Source: Pantoea eucrina
Lineage (GTDB): Bacteria > Pseudomonadota > Gammaproteobacteria > Enterobacterales > Enterobacteriaceae
Assembly (NCBI RefSeq): GCF_002095385.1
Contig: NZ_MIPP01000035.1
Location: forward strand, 1 to 42,153
Direction: 5' to 3'
DNA length: 42,153 nt
Made by a program: the position numbers and the translations under genes. Below the pieces are notes generated by a model. It was given only the letters and a program-made list of their open reading frames with translations. It was not told the origin of the DNA and made no database searches. Shown here piece by piece: positions 25,640-35,012 of the stretch (within the stretch, counting starts at the first letter, position 1; every line of letters begins with the position of its first letter).

Positions 25640-27142
25640 ATGAAACATACTAAAAAAACGCCCGACGAACAGCGTGCTGCGAGAAGGCGCTGGCTGAACT
25701 CTCACGATACCGGTTACCACAAAGCGATGGGTAACCGACAGGTACAAATGATCGCCATCGGCGGTGCTATCGGCACCGGTCTGTTCCTCGGCGCAGGCGC
25801 ACGCCTGCAGCTGGCAGGTCCGGCGCTGGCACTGGTCTATCTGGTGTGCGGCATCTTCTCTTTCTTTATTCTCCGTGCGCTGGGCGAGCTGGTACTGCAT
25901 CGCCCCTCAAGCGGCAGCTTTGTCTCCTATGCGCGTGAATTCCTCGGGGAAAAAGCGTCTTATGTAGCGGGCTGGATGTATTTCGTTAACTGGGCGATGA
26001 CCGGGATTGTCGATATCACCGCCGTGGCGCTTTATATGCATTACTGGGGCGCGTTTGGCGACGTACCGCAGTGGGTATTTGCGCTCGGCGCGCTGGCCAT
26101 TGTCGGCACCATGAACATGATTGGCGTTAAGTGGTTCGCCGAAATGGAGTTCTGGTTTGCGCTGGTCAAAGTGCTGGCAATTGTGATCTTCCTGATTGTT
26201 GGCGTGGTGTTTCTCGGTACCGGCAAACCGCTCGACGGCAACGCGACCGGCTTCCATCTGATCACCGATAACGGCGGTCTCTTCCCGCATGGCCTGATGG
26301 CCGCGCTGGTGCTGGTGCAGGGAGTGGTATTTGCCTTTGCCTCGATTGAGCTGGTAGGAACCGCGGCCGGCGAGTGCAAAGATCCTAAAACCATGCTGCC
26401 CAAAGCGATCAACAGCGTGATCTGGCGTATTGGCCTGTTTTATGTGGGTTCCGTGGTGCTGCTGGTGCTGCTGCTGCCGTGGAATGCCTACCAGGCGGGA
26501 CAGAGTCCGTTTGTGACCTTCTTCTCGAAGCTGGGCGTTCCCTATGTCGGCAGTATTATGAACATTGTGGTACTGAGCGCGGCGCTCTCCAGCCTTAACT
26601 CCGGTCTCTATTCAACCGGCCGTATTCTGCGATCCATGTCGATGGGCGGCTCAGCGCCGCAGTTTATGTCGAAGATGAGCAAGCAGCAGGTGCCGTATGC
26701 CGGTATCCTGGTCACGGTTGCGGTTTACATCGTTGGCGTGGTGCTGAACTACTACGTGCCGTCGCAGGTGTTTGAGATTGTCCTGAACGTTGCCTCGCTG
26801 GGGATCATCTCTTCCTGGGGCTTTATCGTGGTCTGCCAGATGCGTCTGCGCAAAGCGATCAAAGAGGGCAAGGCTGAGGATGTCAGCTTTAAGCTGCCGT
26901 GGGCGCCGTTCACCTCCTGGCTGACGCTGCTGTTCCTGCTCAGCGTGCTGGTGCTGATGGCGTTTGACTACCCTAACGGCACCTACACCATTGCATCCAT
27001 TCCTCTGATCGCCGTACTGCTGGTACTGGGCTGGTTTGGCGTACGCAAGCGCGTCCAGGCAGAGGCGATGAAAGAGCATGAGGTGCACGCGGATGAGAGC
27101 AGCGATGCGTCACCGCAGCTGGCGGACGAAAGCGGACGCTAA
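25640..27142 (+). CDS. ansP: L-asparagine permease AnsP
   Basis: AnsP is an inner-membrane amino-acid/proton symporter of the APC superfamily (AAT family) that imports L-asparagine. ATG 25640 follows AGGAAAG and gives 500 residues (499 in E. coli). Twelve helices are expected from the hydrophobic pattern. The family consensus GNRQVQMIAIGGAIGTGLFLGAG lies at about 34-56, and the long stretch FVSYAREFLGEKASYVAGWMYF is almost identical to E. coli AnsP. E. coli has ansP elsewhere on the chromosome, so this is a positional difference. A terminator follows. Confidence 0.93.
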   Translation: MKHTKKTPDEQRAARRRWLNSHDTGYHKAMGNRQVQMIAIGGAIGTGLFLGAGARLQLAGPALALVYLVCGIFSFFILRALGELVLHRPSSGSFVSYAREFLGEKASYVAGWMYFVNWAMTGIVDITAVALYMHYWGAFGDVPQWVFALGALAIVGTMNMIGVKWFAEMEFWFALVKVLAIVIFLIVGVVFLGTGKPLDGNATGFHLITDNGGLFPHGLMAALVLVQGVVFAFASIELVGTAAGECKDPKTMLPKAINSVIWRIGLFYVGSVVLLVLLLPWNAYQAGQSPFVTFFSKLGVPYVGSIMNIVVLSAALSSLNSGLYSTGRILRSMSMGGSAPQFMSKMSKQQVPYAGILVTVAVYIVGVVLNYYVPSQVFEIVLNVASLGIISSWGFIVVCQMRLRKAIKEGKAEDVSFKLPWAPFTSWLTLLFLLSVLVLMAFDYPNGTYTIASIPLIAVLLVLGWFGVRKRVQAEAMKEHEVHADESSDASPQLADESGR

Positions 27143-27160
27143 ACCTTTCTCTGTAGCGTA

Positions 27161-27186
27161 ACGGGAGCCTGGCTCCCGTTTTTTTT
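27161..27186 (+). terminator. Terminator after ansP
   Basis: ACGGGAGCC (27161-27169) and GGCTCCCGT (27171-27179) are perfect 9-base arms, although the one-base centre means the inner pairs must open. Eight Ts run from 27179. Confidence 0.88.
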
Positions 27187-27274
27187 ACCCGCCGCTGCGC
27201 AGGTAATTCAGATAGTTTTCCCCGCCGCTGCCGCCTATCATTTCAGCCTCTCTCAGCAAAGCAGCGGAGCGCTC

Positions 27275-27853
27275 ATGGCATTCACTATCAACGTCATTAA
27301 AAATAAAATCCTGTCTGAAAACTGGTTTGTGCTGCGCAATTACACCTACGAGCTGACGCGCAGTAATGGCGAGGTGGTGCGGCACAAACGTGAAGTCTAC
27401 GATCGCGGTAACGGCGCAACCATCCTGCTCTACAATCGTGAAAAAAACAGCGTGGTGCTGACCCGGCAGTTTCGCATCGCCACTTACGTTAACGGCAACG
27501 AAAGCGGTGAGCTGATTGAAGCCTGCGCCGGGCTGCTGGACGACGACACGCCTGAAGATTGCATCCGTAAAGAGGCGATTGAGGAGACGGGCTATCAGGT
27601 GGGGAAGGTTGAGAAACTCTTTGCTGCCTACATGTCACCCGGCGGCGTTACGGAACTGATCCACTTCTTTGCTGCAGAATATAGTGAAGCGATGCGTGCC
27701 AGCAGCGGCGGTGGCGTTGAAGATGAAGCGATAACCGTGCTGGAGCTGTCGTTCCCGCAGGCGCTGGCGAGGGTAAAAGATGGGCGCATCTGTGACGGTA
27801 AAACCATTATGCTGCTGCAGCATGCGCAGCTTGCCGGATGGCTGAAGCCGTAA
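27275..27853 (+). CDS. nudK: GDP-mannose hydrolase NudK (Nudix)
   Basis: NudK splits GDP-mannose into GMP and mannose 1-phosphate. The 192 residues match E. coli (191). The Nudix box is complete: [20 protein letters not shown] continuing GY, with the REAxEE-type metal-binding glutamates (RKEAIEETG). The N-terminal domain-swapped part includes [22 protein letters not shown] lies just upstream of ATG 27275. It converges on the sugar operon. Confidence 0.95.
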   Translation: MAFTINVIKNKILSENWFVLRNYTYELTRSNGEVVRHKREVYDRGNGATILLYNREKNSVVLTRQFRIATYVNGNESGELIEACAGLLDDDTPEDCIRKEAIEETGYQVGKVEKLFAAYMSPGGVTELIHFFAAEYSEAMRASSGGGVEDEAITVLELSFPQALARVKDGRICDGKTIMLLQHAQLAGWLKP

Positions 27854-27854
27854 T

Positions 27855-27876
27855 CAGGGCGCAGTGATGCGCCCCC
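27855..27876. repeat. Degenerate copy of the dispersed palindrome
   Basis: CAGGGCGCAGTGATGCGCCC and two further Cs begin two bases after the nudK stop. It matches the reverse orientation of the 63-88 element with a changed centre. It lies between the convergent nudK and the last gene of the sugar operon, 43 bases from the latter, and may help end both transcripts. Confidence 0.65.
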
Positions 27877-27918
27877 GCGGCGAGCCTGCATGGCTGAATA
27901 TCTGTGCCTGAAGCTCAG

Positions 27919-28884
27919 TTACGCCACCGCGTTCTCTATCTCCCCGACCACGCACTCCGGATGCGCCTGCAGTCGTGCCAGCGCCTCGGCATAGGAGGGC
28001 ATTGAGTCGGCTGCGCCAGCGCGCTCAACGCAGAGCGAGGCAAACGCTGCGGCAAACCGCGCCGCCTGCGGCAGATCGTCGCCTGAGGCGAGACGCGCGG
28101 CAAGCGCACCGTTAAATGCGTCACCCGCGCCGGTGGTATCGCGCGGCTGCGCCGGAAAGAGCGGAATACGCTGCTGCCGGTCAGGCGTGGAGAGCAGGGC
28201 TCCCGCCATGCCCAGCGTAATAATGACCTGGCGCGCGCCTTTGCGGTGCAGCACGTCGGCGGCACGGCGCGCGCTGGCGAAATCGGTTACCGTTACGCCG
28301 CTGAGCTGGGTCGCTTCGGTGCTGTTCGGCGTCAGCAGATCGACCTTTGCCAGCAGCGCATCGCCAATCTTCTGCCACGGTGCCGGGTTAAGGATGACAA
28401 AGGTGCCGCTGGCGCGGGCGTTGTCGATCATACGCTGGATAGCGCTGAGATTATTCTCCAGCTGCACCAGCAGAATATCGGCAGCGGCGACCGTAGGCTG
28501 GCAGCGCGTCACCTCGGCTGCGGTCACGGTGGTATTAGCGCCCGGATAGACTGAAATCATATTCTCCGCGTCGTCGCCCGCGACGTAAATCAGCGCATTG
28601 CCGGTTGGCTTCTCTTTACAGGTAAACAGCGTAATGGCATCGAACCCGGTTTTTTCCAGATGACGGCGGGCAAACAGGCCAAAATCGTCATTGCCTACTT
28701 TGCCGATGTAGTGCACCCGCGCACCTGCGCGCAGCGCCGCCGTGGCCTGATTAGCCCCTTTGCCGCCTGCGCCCATCATACTGTGATGCGCCGTCAGCGA
28801 CTCACCCGGCAGCGGAAAGCGGCGCATCACCGCCACAATGTCGAGATTAAAGGAACCAAATACACACACTTTTCCTTTCATCAT
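27919..28884 (-). CDS. PfkB-family sugar kinase (ribokinase-like)
   Basis: A 321-residue ATP-dependent sugar kinase of the ribokinase branch. GAGGKGANQA (38-47) is the first PfkB signature. The second is DTTGAGDAFNGALA (from 249), with Asp255 as catalytic base. NPAP (166-169) and LTPNSTEA are typical of RbsK-like kinases. The ATG overlaps the TGA of the ROK kinase gene by 4 bases; it is the last gene of the eight-gene sugar operon. Its substrate is not decided by sequence. It could phosphorylate the imported sugar, or a second sugar such as ribose, alongside the unrelated ROK kinase. Confidence 0.85.
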   Translation of the reverse strand: MMKGKVCVFGSFNLDIVAVMRRFPLPGESLTAHHSMMGAGGKGANQATAALRAGARVHYIGKVGNDDFGLFARRHLEKTGFDAITLFTCKEKPTGNALIYVAGDDAENMISVYPGANTTVTAAEVTRCQPTVAAADILLVQLENNLSAIQRMIDNARASGTFVILNPAPWQKIGDALLAKVDLLTPNSTEATQLSGVTVTDFASARRAADVLHRKGARQVIITLGMAGALLSTPDRQQRIPLFPAQPRDTTGAGDAFNGALAARLASGDDLPQAARFAAAFASLCVERAGAADSMPSYAEALARLQAHPECVVGEIENAVA

Positions 28885-29774
28885 ACGCTCCTGAACAGGC
28901 GTTCGGCGGCCAGACAGGCACCGCGGCAGCCCGTGTAGTCGGTTGAGTGGCTGAAGATAATCTTCAGATTTTCACGGGTAACCGGCGGCCGCAGATGCTG
29001 CTGGATCTGGCTGCGCAGCTGCGCCAGCGGAAAATCAGCCATCGCCAGTACGCCGCCCCCGAGGATCAGGTACTCCGGATCGAGAATATTCATTTCGGTC
29101 GCGATAAGTTCAGCCAGCCGCCGGACAAACGCCTGCAGTTCCGGCTGTTCGCCGTGGCGGGTAAACAGCGCCGGCATCGGCGTATCGGCGGCGTTTTGTG
29201 CGGCCCAGCGGCTCAGCCAGTGGCCCGACGTCAGCGTTTCTGCACAGCCGTGGTTACCGCACGGGCAGGGCAGGGTGTTGCCCGCCACCGGAATATGCCC
29301 CAGCTCGCCGGCACCACCATGCTCGCCGTGATAAAAGCCACCGTTGAGCCACAGGCTGTTGCCCATGCCAGTGCCGGGATAGAGACCCACGGCGTTGTCC
29401 GGCAGCTGCTCCAGCTGCAGCAGATCCCACAGCATCAGATGGTTCACATCTTTGTCCATCGCCACCGGCACGCCAAGCAGCGCGGTGAGGCGCGACGCGA
29501 CCGGCTGGCCATCCAGCGCCTGAATAAAGGGCAGCGAAATCACCAGCTGCCGGTCGCGGCTGAGAATACCCGGCAGACCCAGCATAATGCCGCTTACCGG
29601 CTGCTGCTCCAGCGTGTCGCGGATGAGCTGAGCAAGCGCCAGCAGCGCGTCGGGCTGCTGCGCCCAGCTGGCGGTGGCGACTTTGCGAAAGCTGCTCCAG
29701 ACGCCATCCTCTTCCATCAGCTGCAGCCGCGTACCGGTGCCGCCGATGTCAATACCGAGCCAGCGTGGTTTCAT
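28881..29774 (-). CDS. ROK-family sugar kinase, AlsK-like
   Basis: This 297-residue kinase has the ATP-binding segment GIDIGGTGTRL (7-17) and the catalytic Asp109 in DKDVN. The zinc site is HIP plus CPCGNHGC (His160, Cys170, Cys172, Cys177). GTGMGNSLWLNGG and GGAGELGHIP resemble E. coli AlsK (D-allose kinase). It presumably phosphorylates the incoming hexose at O6. It overlaps the epimerase gene upstream and the PfkB kinase downstream by 4 bases each, so the three are translated together. The exact sugar is not known. Confidence 0.85.
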   Translation of the reverse strand: MKPRWLGIDIGGTGTRLQLMEEDGVWSSFRKVATASWAQQPDALLALAQLIRDTLEQQPVSGIMLGLPGILSRDRQLVISLPFIQALDGQPVASRLTALLGVPVAMDKDVNHLMLWDLLQLEQLPDNAVGLYPGTGMGNSLWLNGGFYHGEHGGAGELGHIPVAGNTLPCPCGNHGCAETLTSGHWLSRWAAQNAADTPMPALFTRHGEQPELQAFVRRLAELIATEMNILDPEYLILGGGVLAMADFPLAQLRSQIQQHLRPPVTRENLKIIFSHSTDYTGCRGACLAAERLFRSV

Positions 29775-30466
29775 GCGGACACCTGCGTCAGCCCCTGGGC
29801 TTCATCAATGCTGTCGCGCATCATCTCCCACGCGGTCGCCAAATCATCATGAATATTGAACAGGCCGGATGTGCCGACAATCAGCACTTCTGCACCGGCC
29901 CCAATCAGCTGGTTATAGGTGCGGGTGTTGCAGGAGCCGTCGATCTCAACCAGATAATGATAACCGTGCTGCTGTTTAAGCGTTTTCAGCTCGCGCACTT
30001 TCTCCACCATCTCCGGAATAAAGGGCTGACCGGCGTAGCCAGGGTCCACCGTCATCACGGTGATTTTATCCAGCAGGTGAATATAGTGCTGGATAAAGGA
30101 GACCGGCGTGGCGGGATTCAGCACAACACCCACTTTTTTACCAAAGCTGCGGATCAGATTGATCACGCGGAAGGCGTCGCGGTTAATAGTTTCTGCATGC
30201 GGGCAGATGTAGTCAGCCCCCGCTCTGGCGACCGCCTCGATAAAGTCGGTCGGCTCTTCCACCATCAGATGCACATCAATGGCCACGCGGGTATAGGGCC
30301 GGATCTGTTCAATAAAGAAAGGGGAGAGCGTGATGTTTTTAACGTAGTGACCATCCATGATATCTACGTGAAGAAAGTCAGCGCGCGAATCGAGAACCTG
30401 CAGCTGGTGCTTGATCTCCATCAGGTTCATACACATCAGTGACGGGGAGATTTGAATACGCATCAT
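29771..30466 (-). CDS. alsE: D-allulose-6-phosphate 3-epimerase, AlsE-type
   Basis: A 231-residue TIM-barrel epimerase that should convert allulose 6-phosphate to fructose 6-phosphate. Metal and acid-base residues are visible: His33 and Asp35 in HVDIMDGH, His66 in DVHLMV and Asp176 in EIDGSCN. It is closer to AlsE than to ribulose-phosphate epimerase: ISPSLMCMNL, NITLSPFF, DKITVMTVDPGYAGQPFIPEM and DGSCN (Rpe usually has DGG) are AlsE-like. Two ATGs stand in tandem (30466 and 30463), and the permease stop overlaps the pair. This gene is the best clue to the operon's substrate. Confidence 0.85.
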   Translation of the reverse strand: MMRIQISPSLMCMNLMEIKHQLQVLDSRADFLHVDIMDGHYVKNITLSPFFIEQIRPYTRVAIDVHLMVEEPTDFIEAVARAGADYICPHAETINRDAFRVINLIRSFGKKVGVVLNPATPVSFIQHYIHLLDKITVMTVDPGYAGQPFIPEMVEKVRELKTLKQQHGYHYLVEIDGSCNTRTYNQLIGAGAEVLIVGTSGLFNIHDDLATAWEMMRDSIDEAQGLTQVSA

Positions 30467-31518
30467 ACTTCCTTCTTTTCAGTCAGAGGATTAAGCACCG
30501 CGGCCAGCTTGCTGAGCTTTACCGCACGGTGTTCGTTGAGTCGGGTTTTGAGTTGTTTAAAGGCGAGTACCACAATCAGCACCGCACCCCACATCGCCAG
30601 ACTGACGTGCTGGCTGATATTCATCAGGTTGAAGCCGGTTGAGAGCACCTGCAGCGCAATCAGCGCCAGCACGACGCCGGTGACGCGACCAAAGCCGCCG
30701 TTGGGATCGGTGCCGCCGAGGATAATCGCCAGTACCGTCAGCAGCAGGTAGGCGTCGCCGTAGCCCATGCGCGCGGAGTTAAAGCGCGCCATCATAATCA
30801 GGCCCGCGAGCACGCAGAGCAGGCTGGAGATCACGTAAACCAGCATCACCATGCGGTGGGTGTTAATGCCGCTAAACCAGGTTGCGTTGATGTTGCTGCC
30901 GCCCATATAGATACATTTGCCGGCCCGGGTTTTACCGAGAAACAGCGCCAGCAGCGCGGCGGCGATGAGGAACACCCAGAGCGGCAGCGGCATCCCCAGC
31001 AGCGTATCAGCGCCCAGCGCCTGCACCACCGGCGGCATGCCGCTGACGGCTGCGCCTTTGGTCAGCCAGATACCGATCCCGTTCAGCGTCATCATCGTAG
31101 CCAGCGTCACCAGAATCGGATGCGCGCCGATGCGCGTGACCATCAGGCCGGTGATGACGCCGATGGCGGCGGCAATCAGCATGGCGCCGATAATGGCGAT
31201 AACCAGCCACAGCAGCTGCAGCGCCATCCCGGCACCGGCAGGCAGGGCGCTCATCAGCGTCCAGGCGATAAACAGCGCGGTCAGGTTGGCGGTGGCAATA
31301 ATGGCGAGATTCAGGCCGCCGCTGAGAATGGCGATAAACATCGCCAGAGTCAGTAATCCCAGTTCCGGCAGCTGAAACGCCATGCTCATAAAGGTGGAGT
31401 CGGTCAGGAAGCGACCCGGCAGCATCAGCGTAAAGGTCGCCAGCGCCAGCGCGATCAGCAGCATCAGACCAAGGTTGGTGCCGTCAGGGCGCAGTGCAGT
31501 CAGTGATTTCATCATCAA
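30463..31518 (-). CDS. Sugar ABC transporter permease, second of two
   Basis: A 351-residue inner-membrane permease of the CUT2 (ribose/allose/AI-2/rhamnose) family, with about nine or ten hydrophobic segments. GGTDPNGGFGRVTGVVLALIALQVLSTGFNLM near the C-terminus is the family signature. It differs from the other permease of the operon, so the channel is probably a heterodimer, as for LsrCD or RhaPQ. Ribose and allose systems in E. coli use one permease only. It starts 9 bases after the other permease. Confidence 0.87.
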   Translation of the reverse strand: MMMKSLTALRPDGTNLGLMLLIALALATFTLMLPGRFLTDSTFMSMAFQLPELGLLTLAMFIAILSGGLNLAIIATANLTALFIAWTLMSALPAGAGMALQLLWLVIAIIGAMLIAAAIGVITGLMVTRIGAHPILVTLATMMTLNGIGIWLTKGAAVSGMPPVVQALGADTLLGMPLPLWVFLIAAALLALFLGKTRAGKCIYMGGSNINATWFSGINTHRMVMLVYVISSLLCVLAGLIMMARFNSARMGYGDAYLLLTVLAIILGGTDPNGGFGRVTGVVLALIALQVLSTGFNLMNISQHVSLAMWGAVLIVVLAFKQLKTRLNEHRAVKLSKLAAVLNPLTEKKEV

Positions 31519-31527
31519 TGCCCTCAG

Positions 31528-32517
31528 TCACACGAAACTGACATCAGTTTCTTTGCGTTTTTTGTAGTGCGTTACGGCGATCGCAATCATGATGACGCCG
31601 CCTACCACGATGTTCATGAAGTAGTTCGACACGCCTACCAGGTTAAGACCGTTCTTCAGGATGGCGATCAGAAAGACCCCCATTAGCGTGCCGCTGACCG
31701 TGCCTTTACCGCCCATCAGACTGGCGCCGCCCAGCACCGTTGCCGCCAGCACATCAAGCTCGCCGCCGACCAGTGCATTAGGCACCACTTCGCCCATGCG
31801 ATAGACCTGTACCAGGCCGCCAACCGCCGCCATTGCGCCCAGCCAGCCGTAGGCAAAAACGTGGATCAGGCCGACGCGGATGCCGATACGTCGCGCAGAC
31901 TCTGCGTCGCCACCCACCGCATAAAGCTGGCGCCCGAGGTTGGTTTTGTTCAGCAGCAGTGCCGTCGCCGCTGCAATGATCAGCATGGTGGCCAGCGGTA
32001 AACCGACCTGAAAGCTCTCGCCCTGCCAGCTGAACGGCAGCACGTTACGCAGGGTGATCCACCACTCCGGCAGCGAATAGAGGCTGCGGCCGCCGGTCAC
32101 CCACATCAGCAGGCCGAACAGCAGCGACTGCATGCTGATAGTGATGATGATGGAGACCACCCGCAGCGTGGTGATCAGCAGCGCATTGATCACGCCAAAC
32201 AGCGTGCCGCACACGATCGCCAGCACAATGCTGAGCAGCGCGTTATCAAACTGAAACTGCACAAACAGGGACGCAAGCAGGTACTGCACCACTGAGGCAA
32301 CGGCGGCAAAAGAGATATCGATCCCGCCGGTCACCAGCACTACAAACAGGCCCAGCGCAAAGATGCCGGTGACCGCGTAGCTCTCCGCCAGATCCAGCAG
32401 GTTCTGTACGGTAAGAAACTGATCGCTGGTCACAGAGAAAAACAGAATGAACGCCAGCAGCACCCAGGCGAGCCAGCCCTGGCTGGAGTGCGGACGTAAA
32501 CGGGAAAAATCAGGCAT
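31528..32517 (-). CDS. Sugar ABC transporter permease, first of two
   Basis: A 329-residue CUT2 permease with about ten hydrophobic segments. It carries VTGGIDISFAAVASV (about 62-76), a block typical of the family, and ATVLGGASLMGGKGTVSGTLMGV near the C-terminus. The start overlaps the end of the ATPase gene by 8 bases. It pairs with the second permease. Confidence 0.87.
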   Translation of the reverse strand: MPDFSRLRPHSSQGWLAWVLLAFILFFSVTSDQFLTVQNLLDLAESYAVTGIFALGLFVVLVTGGIDISFAAVASVVQYLLASLFVQFQFDNALLSIVLAIVCGTLFGVINALLITTLRVVSIIITISMQSLLFGLLMWVTGGRSLYSLPEWWITLRNVLPFSWQGESFQVGLPLATMLIIAAATALLLNKTNLGRQLYAVGGDAESARRIGIRVGLIHVFAYGWLGAMAAVGGLVQVYRMGEVVPNALVGGELDVLAATVLGGASLMGGKGTVSGTLMGVFLIAILKNGLNLVGVSNYFMNIVVGGVIMIAIAVTHYKKRKETDVSFV

Positions 32518-34015
32518 TGATCACCTCCGCCAGCTGCTGCTGCTCGACGCTATCGGGTTGATATTCGGCATGAATGGTGCCATCGCGGAAGTGCAGGATA
32601 CGGTCGCAGTTGTACCAGACCTCCGGCACCTCATCAGAGATCAGGATGATCGACAGGCCCTCTTTCGCCAGCTCATGGATCAGCTGATAGATGCTGGCTT
32701 TGGCACCGACGTCCACGCCAACGGTAGGCGAGTCGAGGATCAGAATACGCGGCTGCGTCAGAACCCACTTTGCCAGCACAATTTTTTGCTGATTACCGCC
32801 GGAGAGGGTAGATATGGCGAGATTCGGGTCGGCGACGCGCACGCCGAGCTGCTGGATCCACTGCAGGATCAGTTTGTTTTTACGGTACTCATCGATCAGG
32901 TGAAAGCGGTTCTGCAGTTTGTCGAGGATCGGCAGCACCATGTTGTCGGCCACCGACTGCTGCTGCACCAGCCCCAGCGTCAGGCGATCTTCTGACACAT
33001 AGCCAATGCCGGCTTTGATCGCATCTTCATGACCGCGAAAGCGGACCGGTTTGCTGTCGAGCCAGATTTTGCCGCTGTCGGGACGCGTCATGCCAAACAG
33101 CGACAGCGCCAGCTCGGTACGTCCGGAGCCAAGCAGACCGCACAGCCCCAGTACTTCGCCCTCATAAAGTTTAAAGCTGACGTCACGGTACTGACCGGCA
33201 CGGGTAAGATTATCTATCTCCAGGATCACGCGCTCGCTATTACGCGTCGGCGCTTTCAGCTGGTAGTCGAGCTTCAGGCCGGTCATCAGCTCGGTCAGAT
33301 GATGCGGCGTCATCTCCCGGGCGGGCCAGCAGCCCATTTTGCGGCCGTCGCGGATCACCGTGACGCGGTCGGAGATCTCCAGCACCTCATCAAGCCGGTG
33401 GCTGACAAAGACCACGCAGATATTTTTATCTTTCAGATAGCGCACGGTGCGCAGCAGCTGATTGACCTCGGTACGGGTCAGCGAGGCGGTTGGCTCATCC
33501 ATGATCACCAGGCGCGCATCGGCGACCAGCGCGCGGCAGATCGCGACCTGCTGGCGCTGGGCAATCGAAAGCGCCGCGACTTTCGCATCCAGATCGAGGT
33601 CAAATTTCAGCTCGGTTATAATGCTGCGCGCGCTTTCACGCAGGCGCGCGCTGCGGTGCCAGCGCAGCAGACCATTGAGGTTATGCTCAAACGCAATATT
33701 CTCCGCCACGCTCAGGTTGGGGAACAGCGAGAGGTCCTGATAGATGACCTGAATACCGAAATCACGCGCCTGTTGCGTGGTCAGGCGCGGCAGTGCCGGG
33801 CCATCGCCCAGCGTAATATGGCTGCCGCTGTCCGGGGCGTGCACCCCGGAAATGACTTTGATCAGGGTGCTCTTGCCACAGCCGTTGGTGCCAGCGAGAC
33901 AGTGCACTTCGCCTGCCAGCAAGGTCAGGGAGATATCGCTCAGCGCGCGGTTGCCACCAAATGTTTTCGACAGATTCTCGAGCGCAATTAGCGTCTGTGG
34001 AATGACCTCTTGCAT
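32510..34015 (-). CDS. Sugar ABC transporter ATPase, two cassettes
   Basis: A 501-residue cytosolic ATPase with two fused ABC cassettes, like RbsA, AlsA and LsrA. The first has Walker A AGTNGCGKST (41-50), Walker B LVIMDEPTASLT and a non-canonical signature, LSIAQRQQVAI. The second has a degenerate Walker A region, GLLGSGRTEL, the full signature LSGGNQQKIVLAKW and ILILDSPTVGVDVGAK. One active and one degenerate site is normal here. It starts one base after the stop of the binding-protein gene. Confidence 0.9.
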   Translation of the reverse strand: MQEVIPQTLIALENLSKTFGGNRALSDISLTLLAGEVHCLAGTNGCGKSTLIKVISGVHAPDSGSHITLGDGPALPRLTTQQARDFGIQVIYQDLSLFPNLSVAENIAFEHNLNGLLRWHRSARLRESARSIITELKFDLDLDAKVAALSIAQRQQVAICRALVADARLVIMDEPTASLTRTEVNQLLRTVRYLKDKNICVVFVSHRLDEVLEISDRVTVIRDGRKMGCWPAREMTPHHLTELMTGLKLDYQLKAPTRNSERVILEIDNLTRAGQYRDVSFKLYEGEVLGLCGLLGSGRTELALSLFGMTRPDSGKIWLDSKPVRFRGHEDAIKAGIGYVSEDRLTLGLVQQQSVADNMVLPILDKLQNRFHLIDEYRKNKLILQWIQQLGVRVADPNLAISTLSGGNQQKIVLAKWVLTQPRILILDSPTVGVDVGAKASIYQLIHELAKEGLSIILISDEVPEVWYNCDRILHFRDGTIHAEYQPDSVEQQQLAEVINA

Positions 34016-34016
34016 A

Positions 34017-35000
34017 TCAGAGCCCCATTTTTACCAGTTTTGGCAGGTTGTCTTTATCCAGACTCTCTGTGTTGTTGCCGAGAATGGTATGCGTCGCTTC
34101 ATCCACTTTGACTTTGCCCAGTCCTTCAATCGTCATACCGTCGGTGATCGGCTCTTTCTTCTGCATCATGTCGGCGATACGCACAAAGACTTCACCTGCG
34201 GTTTCCGGATTCCAGATGTAGCCGCCTTTGATGGCGTTACGCTGCACCAGCGAGGCGCCCTGACCCGGACTGAAGGAGCCAATGACGCAAACCTGGTCAA
34301 TTTTTTTGCGGTTCATGACGGCGCGCCCGGCACCAATCGGCCCCTGTGAACCAAACGCCATAATGCCTTTCAGATCGGGATATTTAGACATCAGCTCGTT
34401 GGTGGTACGGATGGAGTCATCCAGCGATTCGCCGACGCCAAATTTGTCGGTGACCAGCTGCATGTTGGGATAGTGCTCTTTCTGATAATTGAGCGCGGCA
34501 TCGGTCCACTGCTGATGCAGCGGTACGGTGAGGCTGCCCACGTACATGGCGTATTTGCCCTCGTCGTGCATGCACTTCGCCAGCGCTTTCATGTGATTGA
34601 TTCCGTGGGTTGCAGCGTCAACCAACTCAAAATCCCAGTTGGCACCCTGCTGGCCGGGTGACTCATGCGTAATCACTTCGATACCGGCGTCCCGCGCCCG
34701 TTTCAGTACCGGCTCCAGCACTTTCGGATCGTTGGGTACCACGCCGATGATGTCGACTTTCTGCGCAATCAAATCTTCAATGGCGCGCACCTGCAGCGCC
34801 GGATCGGCTGCGGTAGGGCCGACCATCCATGCATCAATGCCGCGCTTCGCCGCCTCGCTTTTAATGCCCGCTTCCATGGCGTTAAACCAGGGAATACCCC
34901 CGATTTTAACGACGATACCCATGCGTAATTTATCAGCGGCCTGCGCGCCGGTGGCGGCAAACAGGGCAAGCAGAGAACAGGCGATAAGATGTTTTTTCAT
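34017..35000 (-). CDS. Periplasmic sugar-binding protein of the ABC importer
   Basis: A 327-residue class I periplasmic binding protein with a signal peptide (1-21, ends TGAQA). The mature part begins ADKLRMGIVVKIGGIPWFNAMEAG. The overall pattern, with VGPTAADPALQVRAIEDLI and IIGVVPNDPKVLEPVLKRA, resembles the rhamnose and AI-2 (RhaS/LsrB) branch more than the ribose and allose proteins. This fits the two-permease design. The ligand cannot be read from sequence. It follows the regulator gene by 12 bases and precedes the ATPase by 1. Confidence 0.85.
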   Translation of the reverse strand: MKKHLIACSLLALFAATGAQAADKLRMGIVVKIGGIPWFNAMEAGIKSEAAKRGIDAWMVGPTAADPALQVRAIEDLIAQKVDIIGVVPNDPKVLEPVLKRARDAGIEVITHESPGQQGANWDFELVDAATHGINHMKALAKCMHDEGKYAMYVGSLTVPLHQQWTDAALNYQKEHYPNMQLVTDKFGVGESLDDSIRTTNELMSKYPDLKGIMAFGSQGPIGAGRAVMNRKKIDQVCVIGSFSPGQGASLVQRNAIKGGYIWNPETAGEVFVRIADMMQKKEPITDGMTIEGLGKVKVDEATHTILGNNTESLDKDNLPKLVKMGL

Positions 35001-35012
35001 ACAGACTCCTGG

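Noticed and set aside
28947..29852. 301-residue plus-strand open frame opposite the ROK kinase
   Set aside because: It is antisense to a kinase with a complete zinc and ATP site, and has no recognisable domain.
33029..33991. 320-residue plus-strand open frame opposite the ABC ATPase
   Set aside because: It is a mirror of a clearly coding gene with Walker and signature motifs; no motif of its own.
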